Assembly: GCA_946479335.1 (NCBI GenBank)
Contig: CAMLFP010000140.1
Location: 1-12,602 of the forward strand
DNA length: 12,602 nucleotides
Direction of reading: 5' to 3'
Source: an uncultured Archangium sp.
GTDB lineage: Bacteria; Myxococcota; Myxococcia; Myxococcales; Myxococcaceae
Part shown: positions 1 to 6,992 of the stretch, piece after piece
How the letters are laid out: each line of letters begins with the position of its first letter
Position numbering within the stretch: position 1 is the first letter of the stretch
Notes under the pieces: generated by a model
What the model saw: the letters and a program-made list of their open reading frames with translations, nothing else
Told to the model about the DNA's origin: nothing
Database searches by the model: none
Position numbers and translations under genes: made by a program

Positions 1-2
1 TC

Positions 3-269
3 TCCGTCCGCCCAACTGAGCGCTGGCTCTTCGACAGGCGTCGCCTCCACCAACCGCCATCACCGAGGTGCTTCATGAGTAGAGCGGCCCGCAGGCGCCC
101 GTACCTCTTGGCCCGAACGGACTCACACGCATTCTTGTTCGCGTATTTCGTGCATCGGAGCGTCGAACGCGCCGCACTCAAGCCGCTGAATGTCGCGGTG
201 GCGGCGGTGCTTTCTGAGGTGCGCTCGTCAGAGGCGACAGCACTCAGTTGGGTGGTTCCTGGGGCTTGA
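3..269 (+). other. Possible 3' end of a gene entering from the left (weak)
   Basis: One plus-strand frame is open from the left edge to a TGA at 267-269, about 88 codons, with an internal ATG at 75. I recognise no domain in the predicted peptide. It is rich in Arg and Ala and has one mildly hydrophobic patch. Its third codon positions are only about two-thirds G/C, well below the real genes to its right, which argues against coding or for foreign origin. If real it would converge on the glycosyltransferase gene ending at 341. A minus-strand frame beginning ATG at 76 and running off the left edge (25 codons, no clear ribosome binding site) is an equally weak alternative. Confidence 0.2.
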
Positions 270-340
270 GCCAGTGCTGCCCGAAGCAGAGGGGCCTGCA
301 CGGTGAGGCGCACCGCGCGCCACCTGCAGCTTCAGACCCT
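270..340. other. Short intergenic stretch, no clear feature
   Basis: This stretch lies beyond the 3' end of the minus-strand glycosyltransferase gene. A small GC-rich hairpin (5-bp stem, 307-321) is present, but no T-run follows it on the minus strand, so no intrinsic terminator can be called. Confidence 0.3.
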
Positions 341-1762
341 TCAAGGCTGCGTGGAATCGTGCGCGACCGCGGTCGATTCACGCGACGGCTCCCAGCGACG
401 CAGGCGCGCGAACGCCCACGCGGTGCCGCGGAGTGCGGCCGCGTGCTTGAGCCACACGTAGGTGAGCGCTTCAAGCGACGTGAGGAGCCAGGCGACCGGG
501 CGCGAAGGCGCGGTGCGCTCACCGGCGGCGCGATCTCCCAGCAACCGCGAGGCGCGCAGCGCGAGCCCGAAGACGCACAGGTCCCACACCCAGCGCACGA
601 GGAAGAGCGCGATGGAGAGCCGCGTCACGCCCAGCGCGGTGACCAGCCCTCCGCGCAGCAACACGACGAGCGAGGTGAAAGCCAGCGCCGGCAGGATCGC
701 GTCGATGACCTTCAGCGGCAGCCGCACCAGCCCGTACGCACCCGCGCGCGGGTCGAACACCAGGTGCTTGAAGCGCAGCAGCGTCGAGAGGAACCCCGCG
801 AACCACCGCGTGCGCTGGCGAATGAAGCCGCCCACCGTCGACGGCCCACGCGTGAAGACCTGCGCGCGCAGGACGCACGCGACCTCCGGTGGCCGCCCGC
901 GCTGCACGCCCAGCGCCATCACGCGGTACGCGAGCTCGTAGTCTTCGGTGAGCGAGTCTTCGGGGAATCCACCCGCCGCGTGGAACACCTCCGCGCGCAC
1001 GCCGGTGAACGCGCCCGGGAGCTGCTCCAGCCCACCCAGCGCCGCCCACGCGATGCGCACCAGCGCGTTCTTCAGGTACTCCGCCGACTGATTCCCGGTG
1101 AGCCACCCCTCGCGCCCGTTGGCGATGCTCACCACGCCCGTCGCGAGATCCACCTCGGGCTTTCGAAACGCCGCCGCGAGGCGTCGCAGCGAGCCCGGCG
1201 TCGGCAGCGTGTCGGCGTCGACCGTCACCAGCACGCCATGCCGCGCGTGACTCGCCAGCACGTTCAACGTCGCGCCCTTGCCCGCGTGCGGCAGTCGCAC
1301 CAGCGACACCGGCGTGCCGTGCAGTTCGCCTGACCATCGCTGCGCAGCGACCGCCTGCAACCCCATCGCGGCCGCGAGCGCCGGCGCGCCTCCGACCGTC
1401 GAGCCGTCGTCGCCCACCACCAGCTCGTGCGTCACGCCGCGCTGTGCGGCCCACGCGTCGATGGTGGCGCGCGCGCCGTCGACGCCCTCGTTCCACAACG
1501 GCAGCAGCACCGACACCGCGGGCACGTCACCGTCGGGTTCGCGCTCCTCATGCAGCCGGTCGAAGAGCGTCGCGATGAGCACGAGGCCGGTGGCGAGGTC
1601 GACGCCCACGAACGCCAGCGCGGCCTGCAGCAGCGCCACGTCGGTGCTCTTCGCGCCCAGCGGGTCGACGCCGATGAGCACCAGCAGCCCCTCCAGCGCC
1701 GCGAAGACTGCCGTGAACGACAGCAGCACCGCGCCGAGCGTCTTCCAGGGGCTGCGACTCAC
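341..1762 (-). CDS. Membrane family 2 glycosyltransferase (processive-synthase type)
   Basis: Predicted 473-residue inner-membrane enzyme transferring sugar from a nucleotide-sugar donor; donor, acceptor and product cannot be read from sequence. Two hydrophobic segments (about 8-31 and 43-67) precede a cytosolic GT-A domain. Visible GT2 motifs are VSVLLPLWNE (83-92), VGDDGS (around 118), the metal-binding DAD (182-184), the TED catalytic-base motif (272-274) and QRTRW (316-320), the Q-x-x-R-W signature shared with cellulose, chitin and hyaluronan synthases. Three further hydrophobic segments follow (about 351-378, 382-404, 422-452). The start is GTG at 1762, 19 bp after the upstream acyltransferase stop; longer in-frame versions would overlap that gene and have no good start. 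It is the last gene of the minus-strand unit, and no terminator is visible after it. Family confidence is high; processivity is uncertain. Confidence 0.88.
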   Translation of the reverse strand: MSRSPWKTLGAVLLSFTAVFAALEGLLVLIGVDPLGAKSTDVALLQAALAFVGVDLATGLVLIATLFDRLHEEREPDGDVPAVSVLLPLWNEGVDGARATIDAWAAQRGVTHELVVGDDGSTVGGAPALAAAMGLQAVAAQRWSGELHGTPVSLVRLPHAGKGATLNVLASHARHGVLVTVDADTLPTPGSLRRLAAAFRKPEVDLATGVVSIANGREGWLTGNQSAEYLKNALVRIAWAALGGLEQLPGAFTGVRAEVFHAAGGFPEDSLTEDYELAYRVMALGVQRGRPPEVACVLRAQVFTRGPSTVGGFIRQRTRWFAGFLSTLLRFKHLVFDPRAGAYGLVRLPLKVIDAILPALAFTSLVVLLRGGLVTALGVTRLSIALFLVRWVWDLCVFGLALRASRLLGDRAAGERTAPSRPVAWLLTSLEALTYVWLKHAAALRGTAWAFARLRRWEPSRESTAVAHDSTQP

Positions 1763-1781
1763 AGGTGCTTCATGACACAGC

Positions 1782-2717
1782 TCACGAGGTCGTTTCGTGA
1801 GGCCCGTCGGTTCGCGGAGGTGGCGATTTCCAGCGCTCGTGCATCCACACCCACTGCTCGGGGTGCGTGCGGATTTGTGCCTCGATGCCGCGCGTGAAGT
1901 CGGCGGTGAGCTGCGTGACCGCGGCCTCGTCACGGCCCTCCGGGCGCGGCAGCTCCTGCAGCGTGATGCGGTACTTGAGCGGCCCGAGGCGCGTGCAGAA
2001 CCCCAGAATCGCCGAGGCGCCGGTGCGCAACACGAGGTCGGCCGCCGCGCGCGGGGTCTTCGCCGGCCTGCCGAAGAAGGGCACCCACACCGACTGCACC
2101 TTCGTGTCCTGGTCGATGAGCAGCCCCAGCAGCCGGTTCGACTTGAGCGCGCGCAGCAGCTCCTTCGCCGCACCGTCGCGCCCGCGCCAGATGACGCGCA
2201 TGCCCGCCGAGGTGCGGAAGTCCTCCAGCAGTCGCGTGGTGCGCGCGTCGCTCGTCTCCTTGCCGACGACGCTCACCGGGTAGCCCTCCTGCGTGACGAA
2301 GCGCGCGAGCAGCTCCCAGTTGCCGACGTGCCCGGTGACGAACACCACGCCTTTTTCTCGCGCCAGCGCGGCCTGCAGCGTGGCGCGCGAAGCGGCGTCC
2401 CACTCCACGAACTCGTGGCGGCGCGCGTCGAACGCCTTCATGCGCACCAGCTCCATCGCGACGCTGCCGAGATGACGGAAACACGCGCGCGCCAGCGCCT
2501 CACGCTCCGCCGCCGACCTCTCGGGGAAGGCGATGGCCAGTGAACCGAGCGCCTTGCGCACCTCGCTCCGCGCGAAGACGTACGCCAGCGCACCCACCGC
2601 CGCGCCGAGCGCCGACGCGAAGCGGAGCGGAATCACCTGCAGGGCCCACCAGAGCGCACGCAGCACCACGGCGCGCGCGAAGCGCTTCACGCGTTTGTGG
2701 AGCGGCGGCGCGCTCAT
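1782..2717 (-). CDS. LpxL/HtrB-family lysophospholipid/lipid A acyltransferase
   Basis: A 311-residue protein of usual length for the LpxL/LpxM/HtrB family, which transfers acyl chains from acyl-ACP onto lipid A precursors or other lipids at the inner membrane. An N-terminal amphipathic/hydrophobic segment (about 14-48) precedes the acyltransferase domain. The catalytic HX4E motif is HVGNWE (H130, E135). Other family landmarks are the LLIDQD motif (199-204), the WVPFFGRPAKTP block (211-222) and a C-terminal WVWMHERWK (289-297), matching the usual WxWxHxRWK ending. Its ATG overlaps the TGA of the GH3 gene (ATGA, 2714-2717), suggesting translational coupling. The acceptor could be lipid A or a glycolipid made by the neighbouring glycosyltransferases; sequence does not decide this. 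Confidence 0.92.
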   Translation of the reverse strand: MSAPPLHKRVKRFARAVVLRALWWALQVIPLRFASALGAAVGALAYVFARSEVRKALGSLAIAFPERSAAEREALARACFRHLGSVAMELVRMKAFDARRHEFVEWDAASRATLQAALAREKGVVFVTGHVGNWELLARFVTQEGYPVSVVGKETSDARTTRLLEDFRTSAGMRVIWRGRDGAAKELLRALKSNRLLGLLIDQDTKVQSVWVPFFGRPAKTPRAAADLVLRTGASAILGFCTRLGPLKYRITLQELPRPEGRDEAAVTQLTADFTRGIEAQIRTHPEQWVWMHERWKSPPPRTDGPHETTS

Positions 2718-3763
2718 TTCCCGTCGAGCAGGCCCATGCGGTCCTTGAGCCGCAGCACGCGCCGGCAGCTCTCGTCGAGCTGCTTCTTCGCCGCGTCACT
2801 CGCCTCCGCCGCGCGCGTCAAGATGCCGATGTAGTCGATGCCCTTGTCCCAGTCGGGCGGCGCGGTGGTGAGGATGAGGTCGTTGCCCGCCAGGAAGCTC
2901 TGCACCAGCACGTCTTCGGTGGTGCCGTTGATGGCGTCGGCCAGCACCGCGATGGAGACGTCGTCGGTCACCGACAGCCAGTCTTGCTCGTGCGCGCGCG
3001 CGACCAGCTTCGACGACAGAATCGCCGGCTTCTCGTCGACCGCCGCGTACTCGACGTTGGCCAGCATCACGCCGGCCAGCACGTCCTTCGCGCGGGTGAA
3101 GACGTCGGCGTTCGAGAAGACCTTCTCGCGCGGCCAGTCGCTCACCGCCAACGCGTGGTCGCTGTCGCCATCGGTGTCGCCGTAGCCCGGGTAGTGCTTG
3201 CCGATGGGCACCACGCCCGCCTCCAGCAGCCCGCGCGCGTACGCGGTGGCCTTGGTCACCACCACGTCTTCGTCACCGGAGTAGCTGCGGCCGTTGCGCT
3301 CCATGTGCCCCGACTTCGCGACGTCCAGCACCGGCGCGAGGTTCATGTTGAGGCCCACCGCCTTCATCGCGAGGCCGACCTTCTTCCCCCAGGCCTTCAC
3401 CTCGGCGTCGTCGAGCTTCGCCATCTCGCGGGCGACGGGGAGCTCCTTGAGCGCCGCGACGCTCTTCATGCGGTTCTGCGGGCCGCCCTCCATGTCGACC
3501 GCGACGAACGGCGGCACCTTCGCGCGCGCCACCGACGACTCGATGCGCTCCTTCGCCTTGCTCAAGTTCTTGAGCGAGTTCCCGACGAAGAGGATGCCGC
3601 CCACCTCGACCGGCGCGGTCTTGCTGATCTGCGGGTACGCCATCACCAACTGCGCGGCCTTCTCGCGCGTGGTGAGCGACGCCAGCACGCGCTCCACGCG
3701 CTCTTCATTCACCGGCTTCGCGAGCGGAGACGCGGCGAGCACCAACGCGAGCGCGCCAATCAT
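2714..3763 (-). CDS. Glycoside hydrolase family 3 protein, NagZ-like, atypical active site
   Basis: A 349-residue single-domain GH3 protein, the size of NagZ-type beta-N-acetylhexosaminidases that trim muropeptides or other GlcNAc glycans. Visible family blocks are GGILFVGN (55-62), VDMEGG (89-94), NLAPVLDV (141-148), GRSYSGD (158-164), GKHYPGYGDT (188-197) and VTDDVS (265-270), whose first Asp (about 267) should be the nucleophile. The catalytic loop reads D200-S-D-H203, whereas NagZ enzymes have DSH, with that His as acid/base, so the expected His position is Asp. A short hydrophobic N-terminus (2-11) ending near A-S-P-L-A suggests export, although it lacks a basic n-region. The ATG at 3763 overlaps the upstream stop (ATGA, 3760-3763) and has GGAG six bases upstream. 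Family is confident; hydrolase activity is not. Confidence 0.88.
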   Translation of the reverse strand: MIGALALVLAASPLAKPVNEERVERVLASLTTREKAAQLVMAYPQISKTAPVEVGGILFVGNSLKNLSKAKERIESSVARAKVPPFVAVDMEGGPQNRMKSVAALKELPVAREMAKLDDAEVKAWGKKVGLAMKAVGLNMNLAPVLDVAKSGHMERNGRSYSGDEDVVVTKATAYARGLLEAGVVPIGKHYPGYGDTDGDSDHALAVSDWPREKVFSNADVFTRAKDVLAGVMLANVEYAAVDEKPAILSSKLVARAHEQDWLSVTDDVSIAVLADAINGTTEDVLVQSFLAGNDLILTTAPPDWDKGIDYIGILTRAAEASDAAKKQLDESCRRVLRLKDRMGLLDGK

Positions 3764-4221
3764 CCTTCGCTCCGCACTTCGTGCTTCGTGTCGCCGAGCG
3801 CCAACACCACGCGCCCGTCTTCTTCGACGAGGTACTGGCCCAACTGAAACTGCGCGTCGCGAGAGAAGCGCGCGCGCGCCTTGCCGTTCTTCACGTTCAC
3901 CGTCAGCACTCCATCTTCATCGGTCGCGAGTGACGCGAGGTCGAGCCACTCCGCCGTGCGGTCTGACAGACGCACCGACAGGCGCGGACCTTCAGCTTCG
4001 TCGACCGCCACCACCGCGTACGCGCAGCCCTCGACCTGCACGTACGCCCAGTCGGGCCCGAAGTGCAGCGTGTAGCGGCCGTCGTCTTCGACGCGCAGCC
4101 CGCGGTTGAAGGCCTCGATGACCTTGGGGTGTTCGATGCGCTCGTCGTCGTGGAACCAGCGCTGCTTGCGGTCGAGCCTCAAGCCGGAGTCTTCACGCGT
4201 GTGCCAGCGGACCGTCGCCAT
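3760..4221 (-). CDS. DUF1285-like protein of unknown function
   Basis: A 153-residue soluble protein without a signal peptide or membrane segment. The stretch from about 13 to 75 (GLRLDRKQRWFHDDERI, then HPKVIEAFNRGLR, then EDDGRY) matches the pattern I associate with the DUF1285 family: a Leu/Ile-Asp-Arg-x-x-x-Trp start, a His-Pro pair, then a Glu-Asp-Asp-Gly-Arg-Tyr turn leading into beta strands. The biochemical role of that family is not established. The ATG at 4221 lies 3 bp after the upstream gene's stop, and its TGA overlaps the GH3 start, so it sits firmly inside the operon. The C-terminal third (about 100-150) is a second beta-rich region. The family assignment is from memory of the pattern and is moderate. 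Confidence 0.75.
   Translation of the reverse strand: MATVRWHTREDSGLRLDRKQRWFHDDERIEHPKVIEAFNRGLRVEDDGRYTLHFGPDWAYVQVEGCAYAVVAVDEAEGPRLSVRLSDRTAEWLDLASLATDEDGVLTVNVKNGKARARFSRDAQFQLGQYLVEEDGRVVLALGDTKHEVRSEG
3770..3773 (-). promoter_or_regulatory. Ribosome binding site of the GH3 gene
   Basis: GGAG on the minus strand, six bases before the ATG at 3763 and inside the end of the upstream gene. It supports this start, which gives a hydrophobic N-terminus directly after the Met. Confidence 0.6.
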
Positions 4222-4224
4222 ACG

Positions 4225-5730
4225 TCACCAGTGTCGCATCTGTTCGGTGTACCCGCGAAACCCGACCGCTCCCCAGAAGTTGGCCAGCACCGACAGCAAC
4301 GCCAACACCATGGGAATCGGTTTCTTCCAGCTCCACCCACCGAGCGGGATGAGCAGCATCAAGTACGGCGTGTAATCGATGGAGAAGCGGAACCCGAACT
4401 GCGCGTAACCGGTGTTCTGGTACAGCAACCCGGGCACCACGCACGCCACCAGCGTCACCAGCACCGGCGCCAGCAGGCGCGGCGCGTCCTTCGATGACGC
4501 CCACTGCCACGCGCTGTACACGATGAAGCCCGCGACGACCGCGAACACCAGCCACAGCGCCGTCTCGCGCTCTCCCACCGGCGCGGGCGAGGGGAAGAGC
4601 GCCGACGCGATGAGCACCGCGAGCATTCCGGCGGCGAGCTGCACCGTCTTCTTCGGTGCGGTCGACGGTACGAAGCACATCGCCAGCAGCGGCAGCGTGA
4701 TGAACAGCGACATGCCCCACGGGCTGTACGCCAAGAGGCCCTTCGCGAAGATGGGCAGCTTCAAGAACGCCGCGTCGAGGTTGCGCGCGAGGTAGTGCGG
4801 GTGGAACAGCCCGTAGGTGTCGATGTCGGCGTTGACGCGGTTGTTGAAGAAGAAGCGGTGGCCAAACTCGGTGAAGTGGCCGAAGCGCGAGTAGTTGTAG
4901 AGCCCCGCGAGGACGCCCAGCGGCGCCGCGCCGGCGACGAAGCGCGTGAGCGGCTGCCAGTTCGGCTTCTTCCAGAAGTCCTTGAGCTGCTGCAGCCGGT
5001 CTCCGCGGCCGGGCGCGACGACCTCCATCAAGAAGAAGACGCCGGTGAAGAAGAGCGGCGTGCGCGTCAGCACCGCCATCGACCAGAAGAGCCCGGCCAG
5101 CACCGGCCGCCGCGCCTGCACCGCGTTGCGCAGGTAGAGCGCGGTGAAGGCCACGCCCATCACCTCCGCGCTGAACCACACCTCGCCGCGGAGCGACGCG
5201 TAGAAGAACAGCGTGCCGAAGCCCAGCAGCAGCGCGGTGAGCGCGTCGTCGAGCTGCGAGGTCTGCGTGCCCTCGAGGTCCTTCACCGCGCGGAGCAGTG
5301 AATAGAAGAGCGCGATGGCCAGCGCCGCGATGATGACGCCGAAGCTGGTGTCGTTGAGCTGGTACCCGTTGACGGCCACGAAGGGCAGCATCACCACCGA
5401 GGGGAACCAGGGGAACGACGAGAACCACTTGTCGTTCTGTTGCGGCTGGCCCTCGCAGCGCACGCGCTGGCCCGCGACCTCGCGCACGCACGCCCAGTCT
5501 TCGATGTTGGGCAGCACCTGCGCGTCGATGTCGGCGCGGCCCTCGAGCCACGCCTTCGCCTGGTACACGAAGTGCGGCGCCTCGCTCTGGCGCCAGAAGC
5601 GCTGCGCGCTGAAGGCCGCCAGCACGAAGAAGGAGATCGCGAACAGCGTCAGCTCCACGCGGTAGGCGCGGGCGAACACGCGCACGGCGCTCCCGGCGGG
5701 GGCGTTGGCGACAGGGGCGGTCTGGCTCAC
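4225..5730 (-). CDS. Polytopic membrane protein, GT-C glycosyltransferase-like
   Basis: A 501-residue inner-membrane protein with roughly a dozen hydrophobic segments (first about 27-45, last about 472-490). After the first segment comes a hydrophilic loop, HFVYQAKAWLEGRADI (53-68), then a region with WFSSFPWFPS (102-111). This layout resembles GT-C fold enzymes (PMT/ArnT/GT39-like), which use polyprenyl-phosphate sugars on the periplasmic side. The acidic loop residues typical of GT-C catalysis cannot be assigned with certainty; D67, D69 and the E77-D78 pair are candidates. The start is GTG at 5730, forming GTGA with the cinA stop and preceded by a strong AAGGAG. Next to a GT2 and an acyltransferase, a role in decorating an envelope glycolipid is plausible but inferred. 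It could also be a non-enzymatic membrane protein. Confidence 0.82.
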   Translation of the reverse strand: MSQTAPVANAPAGSAVRVFARAYRVELTLFAISFFVLAAFSAQRFWRQSEAPHFVYQAKAWLEGRADIDAQVLPNIEDWACVREVAGQRVRCEGQPQQNDKWFSSFPWFPSVVMLPFVAVNGYQLNDTSFGVIIAALAIALFYSLLRAVKDLEGTQTSQLDDALTALLLGFGTLFFYASLRGEVWFSAEVMGVAFTALYLRNAVQARRPVLAGLFWSMAVLTRTPLFFTGVFFLMEVVAPGRGDRLQQLKDFWKKPNWQPLTRFVAGAAPLGVLAGLYNYSRFGHFTEFGHRFFFNNRVNADIDTYGLFHPHYLARNLDAAFLKLPIFAKGLLAYSPWGMSLFITLPLLAMCFVPSTAPKKTVQLAAGMLAVLIASALFPSPAPVGERETALWLVFAVVAGFIVYSAWQWASSKDAPRLLAPVLVTLVACVVPGLLYQNTGYAQFGFRFSIDYTPYLMLLIPLGGWSWKKPIPMVLALLSVLANFWGAVGFRGYTEQMRHW

Positions 5731-6962
5731 GAGGCGACTCCTTGCAGGGTTCGGCGCAGCAGGTCGAGCGCGGTGTGCGCGGCGAAGCTCCGCACGCGCT
5801 CGCGATCTCCGTGGAAGCGGTGGTGCTCGACCTTCACCACGCCCGGGCCCGAGAGGCCGATGAACACCGAGCCCACGTCAGGCCCCGTCGGCCCCGCGTA
5901 GCCGGTGACGCTCAAGCCCCAGGTGCAGCCGGTCTCGGTGCGCACGCCTGTGGCCAGCGCCTCCGCGCACTCGCGCGAGACGGCGCCGTACTGCCCGAGC
6001 AGCCCTTCAGGCACGTGCGCCCACTTGGTCTTCGCCTCTTCGCGGTACGTCACCGCGCCGCCGTAGAAGCAGTCGCTCGCGCCGGGCTCGGCCGTCAGCC
6101 GCGCCGACAACACGCCGCCGGTGCAGCTCTCGGCCACCGCGAGGAATTGTTTTGAATCTCGCAACAATCCCAACACCACGCCGGCCAGCGTCTGGTCGTC
6201 GCGCGCGAAGACGGCGGCGCCCAGCAGCGCGCGTGCGGCGTCGACCGCGGCCTCCAGCGTGGCGCTCACCTCCGCGTCGGTCGCGCCCACCGCCAGCAGC
6301 TTGAGGTGGTTCTCCGGTGCGTGGGTGCGGAAGCCGAAGGTGACGCGCGGGTGCAACGGCATCAGCGGGCGCACCTTCGCGTCGAGGTGCGACTCGGGGA
6401 TGCCCGTCTTCAGCACCGCCAGCTTGCGCACCTCGGAGCTCCCGGCGCGCGCGGCGATGCGCGGCACCACGTGCGTCTCCACGAGGTGGCGGTACTCGCG
6501 CGGCACGCCGGGCACGAAGAACAGGGTGCAGCTCCCGCGGCGCTGCACGAACATCGGCGCGGCGCCCTCGAGGTTCAGCACCACCTCCGCGCCCGCCGGC
6601 ACCTGCGCCTGCCGCCGGTTGTTGTCGGTCAACTGGAGCCCACGCTGCGCGAACCGCGCACGGATGTGCTCCATCGCCCGCGGGTCTTCGACCAGCTCCA
6701 CGCCCATCGCCTTCGCGGCGCACTCGGCGGTGAAGTCGTCGGTGGTCGGCCCCAGCCCGCCCGAGACCAGCACGAAGTCGCAGCGCGCGGCCGCGGCGTT
6801 CAGCGCCTCGATGATGTCGTCGCGGTCATCGCCCACCACCACGCCGCGCTTGACGGTGAGGCCGGTCTTCTCGAGCAGCAGCGCCTGGAAGAAGGCGCTG
6901 TTGGTGTCGGAGATGAGGCCGGTGAGCAGCTCGTCTCCGGTGGCGATGGTCTCGATGCGCAC
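5727..6962 (-). CDS. cinA: CinA: COG1058 domain plus NMN deamidase domain
   Basis: A 411-residue cytosolic two-domain protein of normal CinA length. The N-terminal MoCF-like domain (about 1-165) opens with RIETIATGDELLTG and carries VSGGLGPTTDD (66-76), the nucleotide-binding block of COG1058. The C-terminal PncC domain holds AESCTGG (277-283; catalytic Ser279) and converts nicotinamide mononucleotide to nicotinate mononucleotide in NAD salvage. The family's glycine-rich GxAGPxG...VGxVxIG segment reads GYAGPTGPDVGSVFIG, with a loop several residues shorter than I expect. The start is GTG at 6962: the protein then begins exactly at the conserved strand, although no good ribosome binding site is visible. 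It lies 30 bp after pssA and overlaps the next gene by 4 bp. Despite the historical competence name, the sequence gives no reason to infer a transformation role. Confidence 0.95.
   Translation of the reverse strand: MRIETIATGDELLTGLISDTNSAFFQALLLEKTGLTVKRGVVVGDDRDDIIEALNAAAARCDFVLVSGGLGPTTDDFTAECAAKAMGVELVEDPRAMEHIRARFAQRGLQLTDNNRRQAQVPAGAEVVLNLEGAAPMFVQRRGSCTLFFVPGVPREYRHLVETHVVPRIAARAGSSEVRKLAVLKTGIPESHLDAKVRPLMPLHPRVTFGFRTHAPENHLKLLAVGATDAEVSATLEAAVDAARALLGAAVFARDDQTLAGVVLGLLRDSKQFLAVAESCTGGVLSARLTAEPGASDCFYGGAVTYREEAKTKWAHVPEGLLGQYGAVSRECAEALATGVRTETGCTWGLSVTGYAGPTGPDVGSVFIGLSGPGVVKVEHHRFHGDRERVRSFAAHTALDLLRRTLQGVAS
5738..5743 (-). promoter_or_regulatory. Strong ribosome binding site deciding a GTG start
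   Basis: AAGGAG on the minus strand, seven bases before the GTG at 5730 and within the last codons of cinA. It fixes the unusual GTG start of the GT-C-like gene and fits translation re-initiation at the GTGA overlap. Confidence 0.75.
6146..6168. repeat. AT-rich inverted repeat inside cinA
   Basis: ATTGTT (6146-6151) and AACAAT (6163-6168) form a perfect 6-bp inverted repeat with an 11-base spacer, in an AT-rich patch of a very GC-rich gene. It lies just before the AESCTGG codons. Function is unknown and chance is possible. Confidence 0.35.
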
Positions 6963-6992
6963 GCGGCGGGTCTTACCGAAACCCCGCGCGAA

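Noticed and set aside
307..321. Hairpin after the GT2 gene as a terminator
   Set aside because: Only a 5-bp stem and no T-run in the direction of transcription.
519..1496. 325-codon minus-strand open frame overlapping the GT2 gene
   Set aside because: Same strand, different frame; low-complexity Arg/Ala/Gly product, whereas the GT2 frame carries all catalytic motifs.
66..1775. 13-bp repeat AGGTGCTTCATGA at 66-78 and 1763-1775
   Set aside because: One such pair is about what chance gives in 12.6 kb, and the flanks do not match.
2540..3847. 435-codon plus-strand open frame opposite the GH3 gene
   Set aside because: Antisense shadow, Arg/His/Ala-rich, no recognisable domain or ribosome binding site.
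4193..5551. 452-codon minus-strand open frame overlapping the GT-C-like gene
   Set aside because: Composition is Arg/Ala/Gly-rich without membrane segments; the membrane-protein frame has a strong ribosome binding site and operon spacing.
5727..6962. Reading cinA as evidence for a natural competence locus
   Set aside because: The protein is a housekeeping NAD-salvage type; no com genes or recA are present nearby.
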